Positions 1 through 10,200 of a stretch of 64,000 bases of DNA are shown piece after piece. Source of the DNA: Nereocystis luetkeana (taxonomy: Eukaryota; Sar; Phaeophyceae; Laminariales; Laminariaceae); NCBI GenBank assembly GCA_031213475.1, contig JARUPZ010000035.1:3090953-3154952 (forward strand), read 5' to 3'. The notes below the pieces were generated by a model that saw only the letters and a program-made list of their open reading frames with translations, ran no database searches and was not told the origin of the DNA. A program made the translations under genes and the position numbers. Numbering within the stretch: position 1 is the stretch's first letter; each line of letters begins with the position of its first letter.

Positions 1-520
1 AGAAACAAATACTTGGTACGTACGGCGTACAGAAAAAAAGTACGGTATAGAAAAGCACATACCTGGTACTCGTAGAGTACTCAAAATAGTGACCGCACGG
101 TTCAGGGTTTTCATAGAGCAGTGAGGCATTAACACAGGTTAGGGTTAAACTTCACCCTGAGCACAGTAAGAAGTACTACCAGATACGATATATACTTATT
201 TTCTTCTATGACAAATTAAACTAAACGCACAAGAAAATAGAGAGGAAAACGCAGAAATCAGAAACACGTACTCGTACGCTGCTGGGGATAAACAAAAAAC
301 TGCCGACGGCCACCCCACCCCCCCCCTCCCAAAATAACCCCACGGCTCACATTGCTGTCAGCTTTAACCTGCGCTCTTTGAGGTTGCTCGCTCTACCCAC
401 GTGTCCGTAGGGGGACTGCCTTCCAGGCCACGGCAGCACCCCTCGATTCACCGCCGTCATCACCATCAGAGACACTCCGCCTGGCTCAAAAACAAAAAAC
501 AAAAAAACATGCGTGCGTGC
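1..520. other. Non-coding stretch, no gene recognised
   Basis: I see no convincing exon here. The sequence has scattered TACGTACGG and TACCTGGTA motifs and a C-rich run near 310-330. The region up to the first mobile element at 964 contains only short ORFs that overlap in several frames. Confidence 0.5.
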
Positions 521-697
521 AGTTCCCGGAGGTTGCGTGGAAATTTCCGTACGGGGGTGGGGGTGTGGGGGTCAGTGCATGTTTCCCCGGGATGTTTCGT
601 CCAAGTTTCCGCACGGGGGTGGGGGTGGGGGTAAGTGAATGTTTTTCCCGGAAATTTCGTGGAAATTTACGCACGGGGGGTTGGGTTTGGGTGGGCG
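521..697. repeat. G-rich tandem repeat, three ~60-bp units
   Basis: Three consecutive units begin near 521, 581 and 641. Each has a TTTCCCGG-like start, a GGAAATTTCCG-like middle, then CACGGGGGTGGGGGTG, and ends in AGTGMATG. The units are diverged by a few bases each. Runs of G separated by single T residues could form G-quadruplexes on the plus strand; that is inference. The short ORFs over it are products of the repeat. Confidence 0.75.
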
Positions 698-963
698 TCG
701 GCAGTATTTATCGAAATGAGGAGTTGGTGTCGACCATCGTATCAACCATTTTGTCGTATCGTATAAGCTGGGTCGAGCCGTGAACACTCTCGCCATCGAC
801 GATGATTTCGGCCCCGGCAATCCCCATGCATTTGTGTAGGATGGGTGGCGATCGCGGTCAGGGATCTCCACGGTCAGGGGTCCATTCTTTTTCTCTCCTT
901 TTTTTATGTTTCCCTCCCTCCGCATTCGTTATATTCGCCCTTCTTTCTCCTGCTCCCTTTCTA

Positions 964-1068
964 TTGCGGGGGGCCGTAGCAAATAGGACCTACGGTACGC
1001 ACAAAAACCTGTATATTTACCTATTTTTACGAACAATATTTGGTCCTATTAACTATGGTCCTCCGCAA
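964..1068. mobile_element. TA-flanked MITE (TTACGGGGGACC family)
   Basis: A 105-bp element whose terminal inverted repeats start TTGCGGGGGGCC and end in the complement. It is flanked on both sides by TA. The internal sequence (GGACCTACGGTACGCACAAAA and ACAATATTTGGTCCTATTAA) matches copies at 52,310, 55,485, 57,926 and 59,162. There is no coding capacity, so it is non-autonomous. The TA duplication and short TIR suggest mobilisation by a Tc1/mariner-type transposase. Confidence 0.8.
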
Positions 1069-1079
1069 TAGTGGTAAGT

Positions 1080-1402
1080 CAGATCCGGTGTCGCATACTC
1101 TTGATGGGGTCTTCTCTCTCTCTCTTCCCCCCCCCCCCACGTGAAAAATAAATCATCTCATTGACGCTGTCATCCATATGCAAGAAAATCCGCCTCAAAA
1201 GCGGTTCTTAGTAGGATGCAGCTCACCCTTCGTGGTACTCGCTCAACACCTCACGGCGCTTCGCTCTTGGTGCGAGCAATGCCTGCCTGGTCGGTGGAAA
1301 CCCGACGTGCTCCGTCCCGGCATTGTAGGGATGCAAGGGTCTACGGTCATACGACTACGGCCACGCACGACAATGAGTGCACCCCCCCCCCCCCCCCCGC
1401 CG
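1080..1402 (+). repeat. Poly-C-tailed dispersed repeat
   Basis: Two modules seen elsewhere in the window. The first (about 1,080-1,137) is the AACTCAGATCCGGGGTCACA-like module also found at 48,285, 62,870 and, inverted, at 10,085. The second (about 1,295-1,402) carries GTAGGGATGCAAGGGTCTA, then CATACGACTACGGCCA, and ends in GAGTGCA followed by a long C run. Other copies of the second module lie at 37,523, 57,219, 62,020, 62,375 and 62,940. All are in plus orientation and end in poly-C. Confidence 0.7.
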
Positions 1403-1447
1403 CCAGGCCAAACGGTGAATGAATTTATGAAGTAGGGGGGAAAACGA

Positions 1448-3360
1448 ATGCTTACCATGATGGTTACGTTATATTACTGGATACGGGAAAACGAGTACGC
1501 ACCTAGGAGTTGGAGAGAAGGAGTAGCAGCAAACTTATTCAAGAAAGGAGATAAGGCTGACCCGGGGAACTATATAGGGATAACGCTACTGAGCACAGTA
1601 GGCAAAACATTTCGCAAGATTTTGAACGATAGAATGGGAACGATGGTGGAGAACAAAGACAACATGAGCGAAGGGCAAGCAGGGTTTAGGCCATACCGTA
1701 GCTGCGTAGACCACGTGTACACCTTAGGGAAGAAAATCCAAGGTAGGAAAGACAGGGGACTAACAACGTACTGTTTCTTTCTAGGTGTACCGAAGGCGTA
1801 CGACACATTATGAGGAAATGGATTGTGGGGTTACATATGGGAAACAGGAATCAGAGGAAACATGTGGAGAATGATGAAAAAAATGACGAATATGCGAGAA
1901 ATGCTCTGAAGCTGGACGGGGAAATATTGAAGTATGTTGGTATTTTACAAGGAGTTGCACAGGGATGTACGTTGCCACCCAACCTATGAAAGATATATAT
2001 ATTAACGGCCTGATAGTAGCAGTCGAAGCAGCAAGGCAGGGAATCACGGTAGGGGAAGATACGGTGTCGGGATTGATGTTTGCGGACAACTTCGTGGGGA
2101 TATCAGAAACACCCGAAGGATTGCAGAAACAAATAGAGAAGGCGCCATTAATAGTATACACTAGGAAATGGAGGGTGGCGGCGAACGTCAAGAAATGCGC
2201 AGTAGTTGTTTGTAACGAAGATAAGGTGAACCCGCTAAATTCCAGTTGGAAGTGACGAGAGGATGAATTGCCGATTGAGATCAGTATACGTACCTTGGCG
2301 TAGACATCTCAAAAGACTGCTTTTGGGATACGCATATACCAAAACTAATAGGAAAGGGTAAATGACACGTAGGCAAGATGAACGCGATCCTAACAGACTC
2401 GGACCTTGACACCAGGATTAAGAGATGTATCCTGATGAATGTGATAGTACCAAAGCCAGAACATGCAGAAGAAGCATGGGAAGGAAACGCGAAACTCGTA
2501 CAACAGTTGGAAACAGTACACATGACAGGAGCTAAGAAAATCTTGAGATGCTCAAGTACGACTAGTAATACAGTATTTAAAGCAGAACTGGGAATGCACC
2601 CACTCAAGACAAACAGGGATATGAGAAAGTTGAAATTGCAATACCTGGTATGAAGTAAAGAACATGCCAAAAAAGAGGTTGCCAGCCACAGCAGTTGATA
2701 GAGCTGTATGGGAGAAAGTAACAAAAGGGCGAACTGGAATAAGGTGGGAGATCATAGTAGAGAAAGTATGGCAGGGTATAGGGGGAAACCAAGAAGAGGT
2801 GATGTCCGCCCGGAAGTTTGGGAAGTACGAGGCAGAAGTAGAAGAAAGGATAAAAAGAAGGGAAAGGCTAGCGCTACGAAACAAGGTGGAATCGGAAGAA
2901 CACTTGGAGATATACGGGGGATTGAGGGAAGGAATAGGAATGAAAACGATTTTTGCACGGCCCAATGGACTTCGCAAAAACGCTGAAACTGCGCCTCCGT
3001 GTAGGTGACCTGGACCTGCCAGAAAGATGAAAACCGTATACCAGTAGCCGGGAGGAGGAGGAAATAGATGCTCAGATGTGAAAACCGTATACAGTACCAG
3101 TAGCCGGGAGGAGGAGGAAATAGATGCTCAGATGTGCCCGCGTGGCAAAGCAATACGTACAGAGTAGAAATGACATTGTAGGAGAATGTGAAACATTCAA
3201 GGAGGAACGGGATGTGTTAGAAGAGAAGTTGAGGGAAGTAGACGAATATGACATGGAGGAGTTTAATAAATTAGATAGCAGCGAGAGAACGATCGCTATC
3301 CTAGGAGAAAGATGGTGGCCACAGGCGGCGAAACAGGAAAGGGAGAAGACCCGTAGAAGG
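1448..3360 (+). pseudogene. Degenerate LINE (non-LTR) reverse transcriptase
   Basis: A broken non-LTR retrotransposon ORF is readable in pieces across frames. About 1,460-1,810 gives FKKGDKADPGNYIGITLLS, then an EGQAGFRP block, typical of the fingers region of LINE reverse transcriptases. About 1,850-2,255 gives QGVAQGC and a FADN version of the catalytic FADD box, so a catalytic Asp is lost. About 2,378-2,650 is the thumb-like region. About 3,120-3,350 is the C-terminal Cys/His segment (CPRGKA...GECETF) and an Arg-rich tail. In-frame stops at 1,811, 1,987 and 2,253 and frameshifts make it non-functional. No endonuclease domain is visible upstream; poly-C repeats lie there instead. A ~52-bp internal tandem duplication sits at about 3,029-3,135. 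The clade is not assigned. Partial copies of the same element lie at 17.5-17.9, 27.1, 60.3 and 62.1 kb. Confidence 0.85.
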
Positions 3361-3539
3361 CGCGATCGAATTCTCCCTATTTTTAATATTATCCCACCAA
3401 GCTCGCAAAATATTAGTCTGGATTCATTTTTCGATCTCACAGCTTCGTTTTTTCCCCCCCCCCCCAATATATCACCCAGCAGTCTCCGATCGGAGGGCCG
3501 AGGAGAGGACAGGGAAATTATTTTTCTGTGACGAAAAAA

Positions 3540-4060
3540 AAAGCAAAAAAGACTGAAAACAAGCGGTTTGTTGAAGAAGAAATAAAGTTCACCAATATAT
3601 TCGAACCTATGGTTGAGGTACACTGCTGTGAACAAGACAAAGGGCCTATTTTAATGCTAACGAATGGTTATTTGGGTGTGATTTGGCATAGGGGCTATGG
3701 CTACAAGTTGGTGTACTCAATTTCAAGACTATCCGCCATACCTAATGGAGATAAGAGCGGGCAAAAATCGACTTGTCACGAGTAAAACGACTTGGAACTA
3801 CAGCAGTCGTATGCGATAACTTTCTATTCAATGCTTGAAAACCGGGGATGGCTCGCAAACGTCCCCGTATTCGTGATTTAAACCTCGCCTGCGCAGTCGT
3901 GATTATCAGTTTCCGATTTTTTCAGAAGGTAAAAGATGATGTGCATATTATTAGAAACGAGGCCAAGTGTTCGGCTTTGTGACGGAGTGGTCTTACAGCG
4001 GGTATAATGGGTACACCCATACGAACTTGTAGTTATATTCTTATGGTACACAGCAAGAGA
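3540..4060. other. Unassigned sequence between LINE remnant and tandem repeat
   Basis: A short ORF runs over part of this stretch, but I see no motif, splice pattern or repeat match that supports a gene. Confidence 0.4.
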
Positions 4061-4061
4061 C

Positions 4062-4206
4062 CCTTAACCCTCGTGTCGAATAAGCGGTGAACCTCCCTCA
4101 TTCGTGGAACACTCCGACCCGCGTCCTCGTCGTGACCCTCAACCATCGTGTCGAAAAAGCGGTGAACTCCCCTCATTCGTGGAACACTCCGACCCGCGTC
4201 CTCGTC
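4062..4206. repeat. Two-copy tandem duplication, ~71-bp unit
   Basis: The block CGTGTCGAATAAGCGGTGAA followed by CTCATTCGTGGAACACTCCG and ACCCGCGTCCTCGTCG is present twice in a row, with few differences. No coding function is evident. Confidence 0.8.
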
Positions 4207-4222
4207 GACGCCAGCGTGAAGC

Positions 4223-4319
4223 TTAACCCTTTTAGAACTGCAGTCCCGTTTTGGGGACAAACCACTCAAACTTCAAGTAGTTTGTCCCCAAAACGGGACT
4301 GCGGTTCTAAAGGGGTTAA
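4223..4319. mobile_element. TTAA-flanked palindromic MITE (piggyBac-like)
   Basis: A 97-bp near-perfect palindrome bounded by TTAA on both sides. The left arm is CCCTTTTAGAACTGCAGTCC then CGTTTTGGGGACAAACCACT; the right arm is its complement. This is one of the best-preserved copies in the window and represents the family consensus. It has no ORF. The TTAA target and TIR starting CCC are hallmarks of piggyBac-type elements. Confidence 0.88.
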
Positions 4320-4407
4320 CGTCATCCCTTTCGGGTACTGCATCGCTATACTTGAACCTTAATCTTACTACAATTCCAAGTGTTTCGTCCCCATTACGGG
4401 AATGCAG

Positions 4408-4505
4408 CCCGTAACCCTTTCAGAGCTGCAGCCCCTTTTCAGGGACAAACCAGTCAATTTCCAAGTAGTTTGCCCCCAAAACGGGGCTGCGGTTCCAACA
4501 GGGCC
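4408..4505. mobile_element. Diverged TTAA-type MITE copy
   Basis: Reads GTAACCCTTTCAGAGCTGCA ... CAAAACGGGGCTGCGGTTCC. Both arms are recognisable but the terminal TTAA tetranucleotides are eroded. A further half copy (CAATTCCAAGTGTTTCGTCC) lies just upstream at about 4,368-4,407. Confidence 0.7.
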
Positions 4506-4610
4506 AAGGCCTAAACGTTACCTGGTATAAAATAAGCCCACTGGAGGGACTGGCTGCGCCCAAAGCTTCGGGGGGCAAACTGACTACTCGGAACTAACGA
4601 CTACTGTAGC

Positions 4611-5210
4611 CGGCGACTTATGGTCAGCCGCCTCACAGCGCCAACGATATCATATCGATACTATTAATAGTGTTGGATATCATATCGAAATTTCGATATA
4701 TCTTTCGATAACAAAACGACATCATCCTACCTAACAAAAATTGTCCAACAATTTGTCGGCGACTTACGGTCAGCCACCTCACAGCCCCAACGATATCATA
4801 TCGATACTATTAATAGTGTTGGATATCATATCGAAATTTCGATCTATCGTCCGATGACAAAACGACATCATCCTACCTAACAAAAATTGTCCAACAATTT
4901 GTCGGCGACTTACGGTCAGCCACCTCACAGCTCCAACGATATCATATCGATACTATTAATAGTGTTGGATATCATATCGAAATTTCAATCTATCGTCCGA
5001 TAACAAAACGACATCATCCTACCTAACAAAAATTTGTCCAACAATTTGTCGGCGACTTACGGTCAGCCACCTCACAGCCCCAACGATATCATATCGATGC
5101 TATTAAGAGTGCTGGATATCATATCGAAATTTTCGGTCTATCGTGCGAAAACAAAACGACATTATCGTGCCGAGAAATTGCCTGACAAATCTGTCGGCGA
5201 CTTGTGCTTG
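4611..5210. repeat. 146-bp tandem satellite, four units
   Basis: Units begin with CGGCGACTTA at 4,611, 4,757, 4,903, 5,050 and 5,195, so the periods are 146, 146, 147 and 145 bp. Each unit contains GATATCATATCGATACTATT and its inverted partner GTTGGATATCATATCGAAAT, so each has an internal dyad. The first three units are nearly identical; the fourth has diverged. There is no ORF. The unit length is close to a nucleosome core; whether that matters is inference. Confidence 0.9.
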
Positions 5211-5229
5211 TAGTCAGTCCGGATTATTT

Positions 5230-5363
5230 TTTAATCTCACGGATCGGGTCGGGTCGGGTCGGGTCAGGAGGTCTTCAAATTCTCACGGGTTGGATCGGGT
5301 CTCATCCTTTTAACCGACCCGACCCGACCTGCGAGGTATGACCCGACGCGTGAACAACCCTGG
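5230..5363. mobile_element. Fragment of the GACCCG-repeat hAT element
   Basis: Contains GGGTCGGGTCGGGTCGGGTC and GACCCGACCCGACC blocks and ends with a diverged form (CGCGTGAACAACCCTG) of the right terminus of the element at 43,197-44,055. The left terminus is not recognisable, so this is a truncated copy. Confidence 0.6.
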
Positions 5364-5372
5364 AAACCAGTA

Positions 5373-5593
5373 CTGCGGGGGGGCATAGTAAATAGGACCA
5401 AATATTTGCTGTTACGGGGGACCATAGTTAACAGGACCTTTGGTATACATGAAAAATATATATTTTAACCAAATTTACTAACAATATTTGTTCCTATTAA
5501 CTATGGTCCCCCGTAATAGTAAAAACAGCGAAATATATACCAGGTAGGTTTTTTGTGTGTACCGTAGGTCCTATTTTATACGGTCCCCCGTAA
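5373..5593. mobile_element. TA-type MITE carrying a nested copy of its own family
   Basis: The outer copy starts CTGCGGGGGGGCATAGTAAA at 5,373 and ends CCGTAA at 5,593. It is interrupted by a complete inner copy at about 5,412-5,516 (TTACGGGGGACCATAG ... CTATGGTCCCCCGTAA). After the inner copy the outer element resumes with AAAAACAGCGAAATATATA, which matches the uninterrupted copy at 16,830. The TA at the left border of the inner copy is not preserved. Confidence 0.8.
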
Positions 5594-5609
5594 AATACCA
5601 GGTAGCCTG

Positions 5610-5706
5610 TCAACCCTTTCAGGACCGCAGTCTTGTTTTGGGGGACAAACTACTTAGAAAGAGAGTGATTTGTCCCCAAAACGGGGCTGAAGTCCTTAAA
5701 GAGTGA
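5610..5706. mobile_element. TTAA-type MITE copy
   Basis: CAACCCTTTCAGGACCGCAG ... GGCTGAAGTCCTTAAAGAG. Palindromic arms are intact; the TTAA borders are degraded (GTCAA at the left, GAGTGA at the right). Confidence 0.75.
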
Positions 5707-6947
5707 CTCCAGCCAGCTCACGGCCCTACCAATTACCCCACCCAGGGTAAATCTCCGTGCCCCGAGCTTGCTCTCGGCGATCGGTGGTCGCGTGGAGGCG
5801 GTACGGCATTGTTTGAGGCTGGACCCACCATCAAGGCGCGATACCTTCTTGGCAATGACCCTGCTTACAGCATAGATAGACAGGGTTCGTGGTATAGAGT
5901 TGGGGGGGTCAATGGTGGTGCGGTGCGTCAAACACGAACAAAACGCTTTTTGAAAAAAAATAAATGATTCCGCGGGCCTCGCAATACGAAGTGCCTTCGG
6001 CCTCGTCTGGATGTGGTGTGTGCGGAGGAGGCAACGCGGACCGACATCATCGTCGCGGAAATATGATGAGGTGCCACCTGGATAGCGGAGGCGGCGCCCG
6101 GCCCGGGGGGTAAAGCTCCATTCGGCAGAGAGGAAGGAGTGGACAGAGATGGTCGACGAGCGCGGGGATGGGCTTGGCTGCACCCCTTTCCCGCGCAAGT
6201 TTTTTTTTTTTGCAGCCAGAACACGGAAAAGGAGGCGTTTTGACGGAGGCTACAGCAGTTTGGCTTTGCACGCAAGAACAAAAAGAGGAAAAAGAACAAG
6301 CAGAAAAAGACGAAGAAGAAAAAGAAGAACAGGGGAAACCACCGGTAAACGCGCGGCAGCTACTTCAAGCGTGCGAGGGCGTGGGCAGGGTGGAGCGAGG
6401 CTGGAGGCTGGAGGACGCCCGGAGGCAGCACCACCAGCGCCAAAATATGGCATATCAGCCTCGCGCAGGAGAGCAGAAGCTCTACGTGCCGAGTGTACGA
6501 GGCGTACGAGATGGTTGTATGTAACCGTGTGGAATACGTAAGAGAAAACAGGCATGTTTCTCCCGGGGACACATCATTGTTCGCCCACCACTTTTCTACA
6601 CTACGCCTCCATCCCCGGCGGCTTTACAGGCAGCTACTACCGACCTTCGATAGTATACGTCAGTGCGGTAGGACGAGATTTGCGGCAGTTTGTGCACGCA
6701 AATAAAATAGTCGGGGGCGAAAACGGGGGTGCATATATACCACCATCGCCTTCTTGCCGAGGCGAGACGACAGGCTCGATCGATGTTGACTAATCAAGCA
6801 TTTTACAGCTCCTACGTTTTTCTGATAACGGGGAAACATAATAACCAGGACCTGATATGCTGAGTGAAAGTACTGAACTATAGAAGTGACATGCAGAAGC
6901 AAGTGCAGGCGCGGGGCTCGTTGTCGGATGTAGCTTGTGTAGTACTG
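5707..6947. other. Stretch without a recognised gene
   Basis: Several overlapping ORFs of 70-180 codons exist. The longest is minus strand, 5,650-6,198, but it runs into the MITE at 5,610-5,706. None has a family motif I recognise or a supported splice structure. A short purine-rich Lys/Glu tract lies at 6,280-6,340. Confidence 0.4.
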
Positions 6948-7696
6948 TAGATGTACGACCCTGATTTCATTTACCCGGGTACCCGGACGGGTGCTCCCCG
7001 TTTGGCGGGTAGGGTCCCTCATTGAAATCCGCAGACTTTCGGGAGCCTGCGGGTAATGACGTCACGGGTACCCGAGTACCCGGGTACCCTCGGGGTATTT
7101 GGTATCCCGGTTCATTGTCCCTCCATACGTAATATCTCTAGAAGCCCATCTAAATCACATACTCGAGCATACCAAACGCACGAACACTCAACGGCGAGTC
7201 CATCGTTACGAAAGTGTGTGACGTTTTCAGAGTCTGCGGGTGACGGCGTCACGGGTACCTGGGTACTCGGGGGTATTCAGTTTCCCCGGGTCATTGTCCC
7301 GCCACAATATCTCTAGGAAATAATTATAAAATCACAATCTCGTACTCTCGTACACACCATTACTCAACGGCGAAGGCTTTCGATGTATAACTGTGCTTTT
7401 GAGAGCCCGTCTATCTAGCCGGGGGTTCAGCGATGCTGGCCCTGGGCCTCTGCTGAGTGGAGCTCAGCCGTATAGTCACCGTTCGTGTACGTCGTTTCGG
7501 CATCGAAGAGCAGCAGTACGCACTATCCTCGACACTACCTTGATCCTTCGAGCCACTGAAATACGCAGATACAACGTCGAAACATTGTCGGCTACCCGGT
7601 CGTCAGCATGGCATTAGCCCGCGGGTAGGACCGGGTCCGGGCTCCAAAATATGGCGGGCACCCGTTGCGGTGGGCACCAGCAGGGTCCTGGGCACA
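6948..7696. mobile_element. Degenerate hAT-type element (GGGTACCC family)
   Basis: The left end TAGATGTACGACCCTG (6,948-6,963) differs at two positions from the TIR of the intact element at 22,170. Subterminal CCCGGGTACCC motifs follow. The right end (GGTCCGGGCTCCAAAATATG ... CAGGGTCCTGG) matches the right end of the 22-kb copy. The middle also aligns in part (GCACACTATCCTC-like block at about 7,515). The outermost right TIR bases and a target duplication are no longer visible. Confidence 0.75.
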
Positions 7697-8740
7697 TACG
7701 GTATCAAGAGCATCAACAACAACTGTTTGTATGCGTTACGACAGCCGACTGCTGTCGTAGGCCCAACAGTAAGCCCTACTGTTCTAGGCCTTGCACTGCT
7801 CTGACAGTAGGCACAGAACCTACAGCAATACAGAACCTGCAGCAATACATGCACCGGCCCGCTCACAATAAAGTATCAGGTAACCCGAAAAAGTCAGCCT
7901 GAAAAATTGAAAACATGAAGGAAGCTCCCAGCCTAATCAGTGCATAAGATTTTGAGAGAGTAGACCCCTTCCTGTGGCTGGCCTGGGCCCAAGGTATTAT
8001 TCATTGTGCACTACTTCGGCAAGAAAATGTATTTTCGGGTACCAAAATAAGAAAGCGCAGCATAAGAAAGTGTGCTTTCGGGCGCGCCCAGAATAAAAAA
8101 GTCAGCCTGAGCCCGATTTCAGGTTTCATGTGAGAGGCCCGGTACCGCTGTAATAGGTGTTCTACATGTCGGTACACCAATCGTATTTCATATCATCGGT
8201 CCCCATCCGCACACTACAGAGTACCTGGTGCTACAGTAGGCACAGCAGTGGCTCCTACTGCTGTCAGTGCTGTTGTTCTAGGCACATCACTGCGGTACGT
8301 CTGATTGTTATCGTACTACTGCTGTAGGGACAGCACGTCCTGCCGGTCCTGGACAAGGTACCGGATGGAGCTGGGTTGCCTGGGAGCTTGGGAGACGTTG
8401 AAAGCAAACAGCACACTGGTGCTGCTCGTGTTGTGCAGGCAACTACTGTGCACCGGTAAAAGCACTAAGTTTGTCGCCACGCTGTCGCCCACCGTTGCAC
8501 TGCTGTGAAAATCGTCCGCCCGGCAGGCTAAGAAACGAACAGCCATCGTTCCTCCCAACAGACGCGAGAAAATAACCGTCAAGAATGCATACCGCGGTAC
8601 TACCGAATATTGCTAACTGGTATTTGGTTCGGCTGTGTAACGACCCGATTGATGTTGTCGTGATCTGATGTTGCTGTTTTGTTGCTGTTGCCACTTTGCC
8701 TTGAAGCCGTACGGCGTTGTACCTATATTACAGCAGCGGC
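7697..8740. other. Unassigned sequence rich in ACTGCTGTA motifs
   Basis: No gene recognised. The octamer ACTGCTGT or its complement recurs at short intervals (for example near 8,260 and 8,323), as in many other parts of the window. Confidence 0.4.
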
Positions 8741-9060
8741 CCCTCACGTGCCGGTTGGGTCGTAGTGCCGGCTGCCAAGTGCCGGTTGGGTCGTAATGCC
8801 GGCTGCCCGCTATAGTGCCTGTGGAATCGCTTGGCATAGATGGGAGTAATCCCTTTAGAACCGCGGTCCCGTTTTGGGGGCAAACTGCTTGAAATTAGAG
8901 TGGTTTGTCCCTAAAACGGGACTGCGGTTCTAAAAGGGTTAACCAGTGTGGCAGTGCACTACTAATAGTGCCGGTTGCCGCTGTATATAGTGCCGGTATC
9001 GTTGGATGGCGCATACCGGCATTATAGAGGGACCATTACTGCTGTCGTACTGCACAGAAG
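8741..9060. repeat. Dispersed repeat (GTGCCGGTTG family) interrupted by a MITE
   Basis: Starts with a short tandem repeat (GTGCCGGTTGGGTCGTA twice). It then runs through CTGCCCGCTATAGTGCCTGT, ATCGCTTGGCATAGATGGG, the MITE at 8,847, and AACCAGTGTGGCAG to GGCGCATACCGGCATTATAG. The same order without the MITE is found at 30,510-30,665, so this is a duplicated sequence with one occupied and one empty site. Confidence 0.8.
8847..8942. mobile_element. TTAA-type MITE with a matching empty site
   Basis: TAATCCCTTTAGAACCGCGG ... ACGGGACTGCGGTTCTAAAA then GGGTTAA. The related sequence at 30,560-30,585 reads GATGGGGTTAACCAGCGTGG where this copy has GATGGGAG, the element, then TTAACCAGTGTGG. This indicates insertion at one TTAA and duplication of it (the left duplicate has decayed to TAAT). 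Confidence 0.88.
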
Positions 9061-10080
9061 CCCAAAAGGGATCTGTGCACGACGCCTGACGCCCCGCGGG
9101 CGTCCTCTCGGATCTCCAACTGGCGACCTGACCCGGGGTAACCGCGTTTGCGTTACTACTGCTGCTGGTGCACAGCAGAATCCCGATTGCGGCTTCCGTA
9201 CTGCTGTACGATAACATAATATCTTGGGGTCTGCGCTATGTGCGTACAGCAAGGTTCGTAGTCTATGGCATACAACCACACACAAGGATGTGGGCGTATC
9301 GGCACTGGATTTCGACTAACCTCCATGCAGGCGGAACATATTGCCGAACAATTGAAATTGTACTGTTGAGGTGGCTAGCAGTAGTGCAGCAGTACTGACC
9401 GACAGACCTCAGAACTCCAGGTACCCGTCCGTACAGCAGAACAATACCTTTTGACTATTACAATACGAGCACACCCGGACCCTGTACGTACGGGCCGCGT
9501 AAGAAATGGTAGCCAATACGCTGTGCACTACTCGTATTGCTGCTCCTGTTACTGTTGTTGTTGCTGTTCTGGCTGTTCTCGCGTTGACTCTCAAAAAAAT
9601 ATATGAATCAAGGAGTCCGTGGTCACACAGAGGTGCCGGAGCCCTATGCTCGAGCCCTACACAGGAAGATCCGAAAAAAACATCCAAAAACAAAATTCGG
9701 CAGGGAGGCACGACGCTTTCCACTATTAATACTAAAAACAAACGAGACACGAGACGAAGGTGCACACATGAAACAAAATCGATGCGCAACCTGAACTGCA
9801 GCAGCAACATGGCCGCGGGTATCCACAGCACGGAGTTTCCCCCGTCCCCGCAACTAACCAACTCGTGGCTACTGGCTTCTAGCGGTTGCTGTCTGGAGTG
9901 CTGCCTGCACCGTACGAAACGTACGGTAATTGTGAGCACAGAGAGGAACAAGCCTGCTGCCTGGGGTGCTGACAGAGACGACTCGCCGACGTGAGAAAAA
10001 AGAGAAATCGAATCAAGAACCACCTACACAATGTACAAATATGAACAATCGCCATGTCTTCCCAGGCTAAAAATGAAGGC
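9061..10080. other. Unassigned sequence, no gene recognised
   Basis: A 162-codon ORF on the plus strand (9,506-9,994) would start with a hydrophobic N-terminus. It has no recognisable domain, no repeat of its codon pattern elsewhere and a long overlapping minus-strand ORF, so I do not call it a gene. Confidence 0.35.
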
Positions 10081-10084
10081 ACGT

Positions 10085-10200
10085 ACCGTAGCGGGAAGGG
10101 GGGAGAAGAGCCTGCTATGTGACCCCGGATCTGAGTTACGAGTTGGAAGGAGAGAGAGAAGAAGATGTGCGAAGATACTAAATGGGATGAAAAAAAAAGA
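10085..10200 (-). repeat. Inverted copy of the AACTCAGATCCGG repeat
   Basis: The reverse complement of this stretch reads CTCTCTCTCCTTCCAACTCG, TAACTCAGATCCGGGGTCAC, then ATAGCAGGCTCTTCTCCCCC. It matches 48,240-48,345 almost base for base and 62,845-62,935 less closely. Confidence 0.8.

Noticed and set aside
5650-6198. 182-codon minus-strand ORF
   Set aside because: Its C-terminus is coded by a MITE and no family motif is visible.
9506-9994. 162-codon ORF with a hydrophobic N-terminus
   Set aside because: An equally long minus-strand ORF overlaps it, and composition and motifs give no support.
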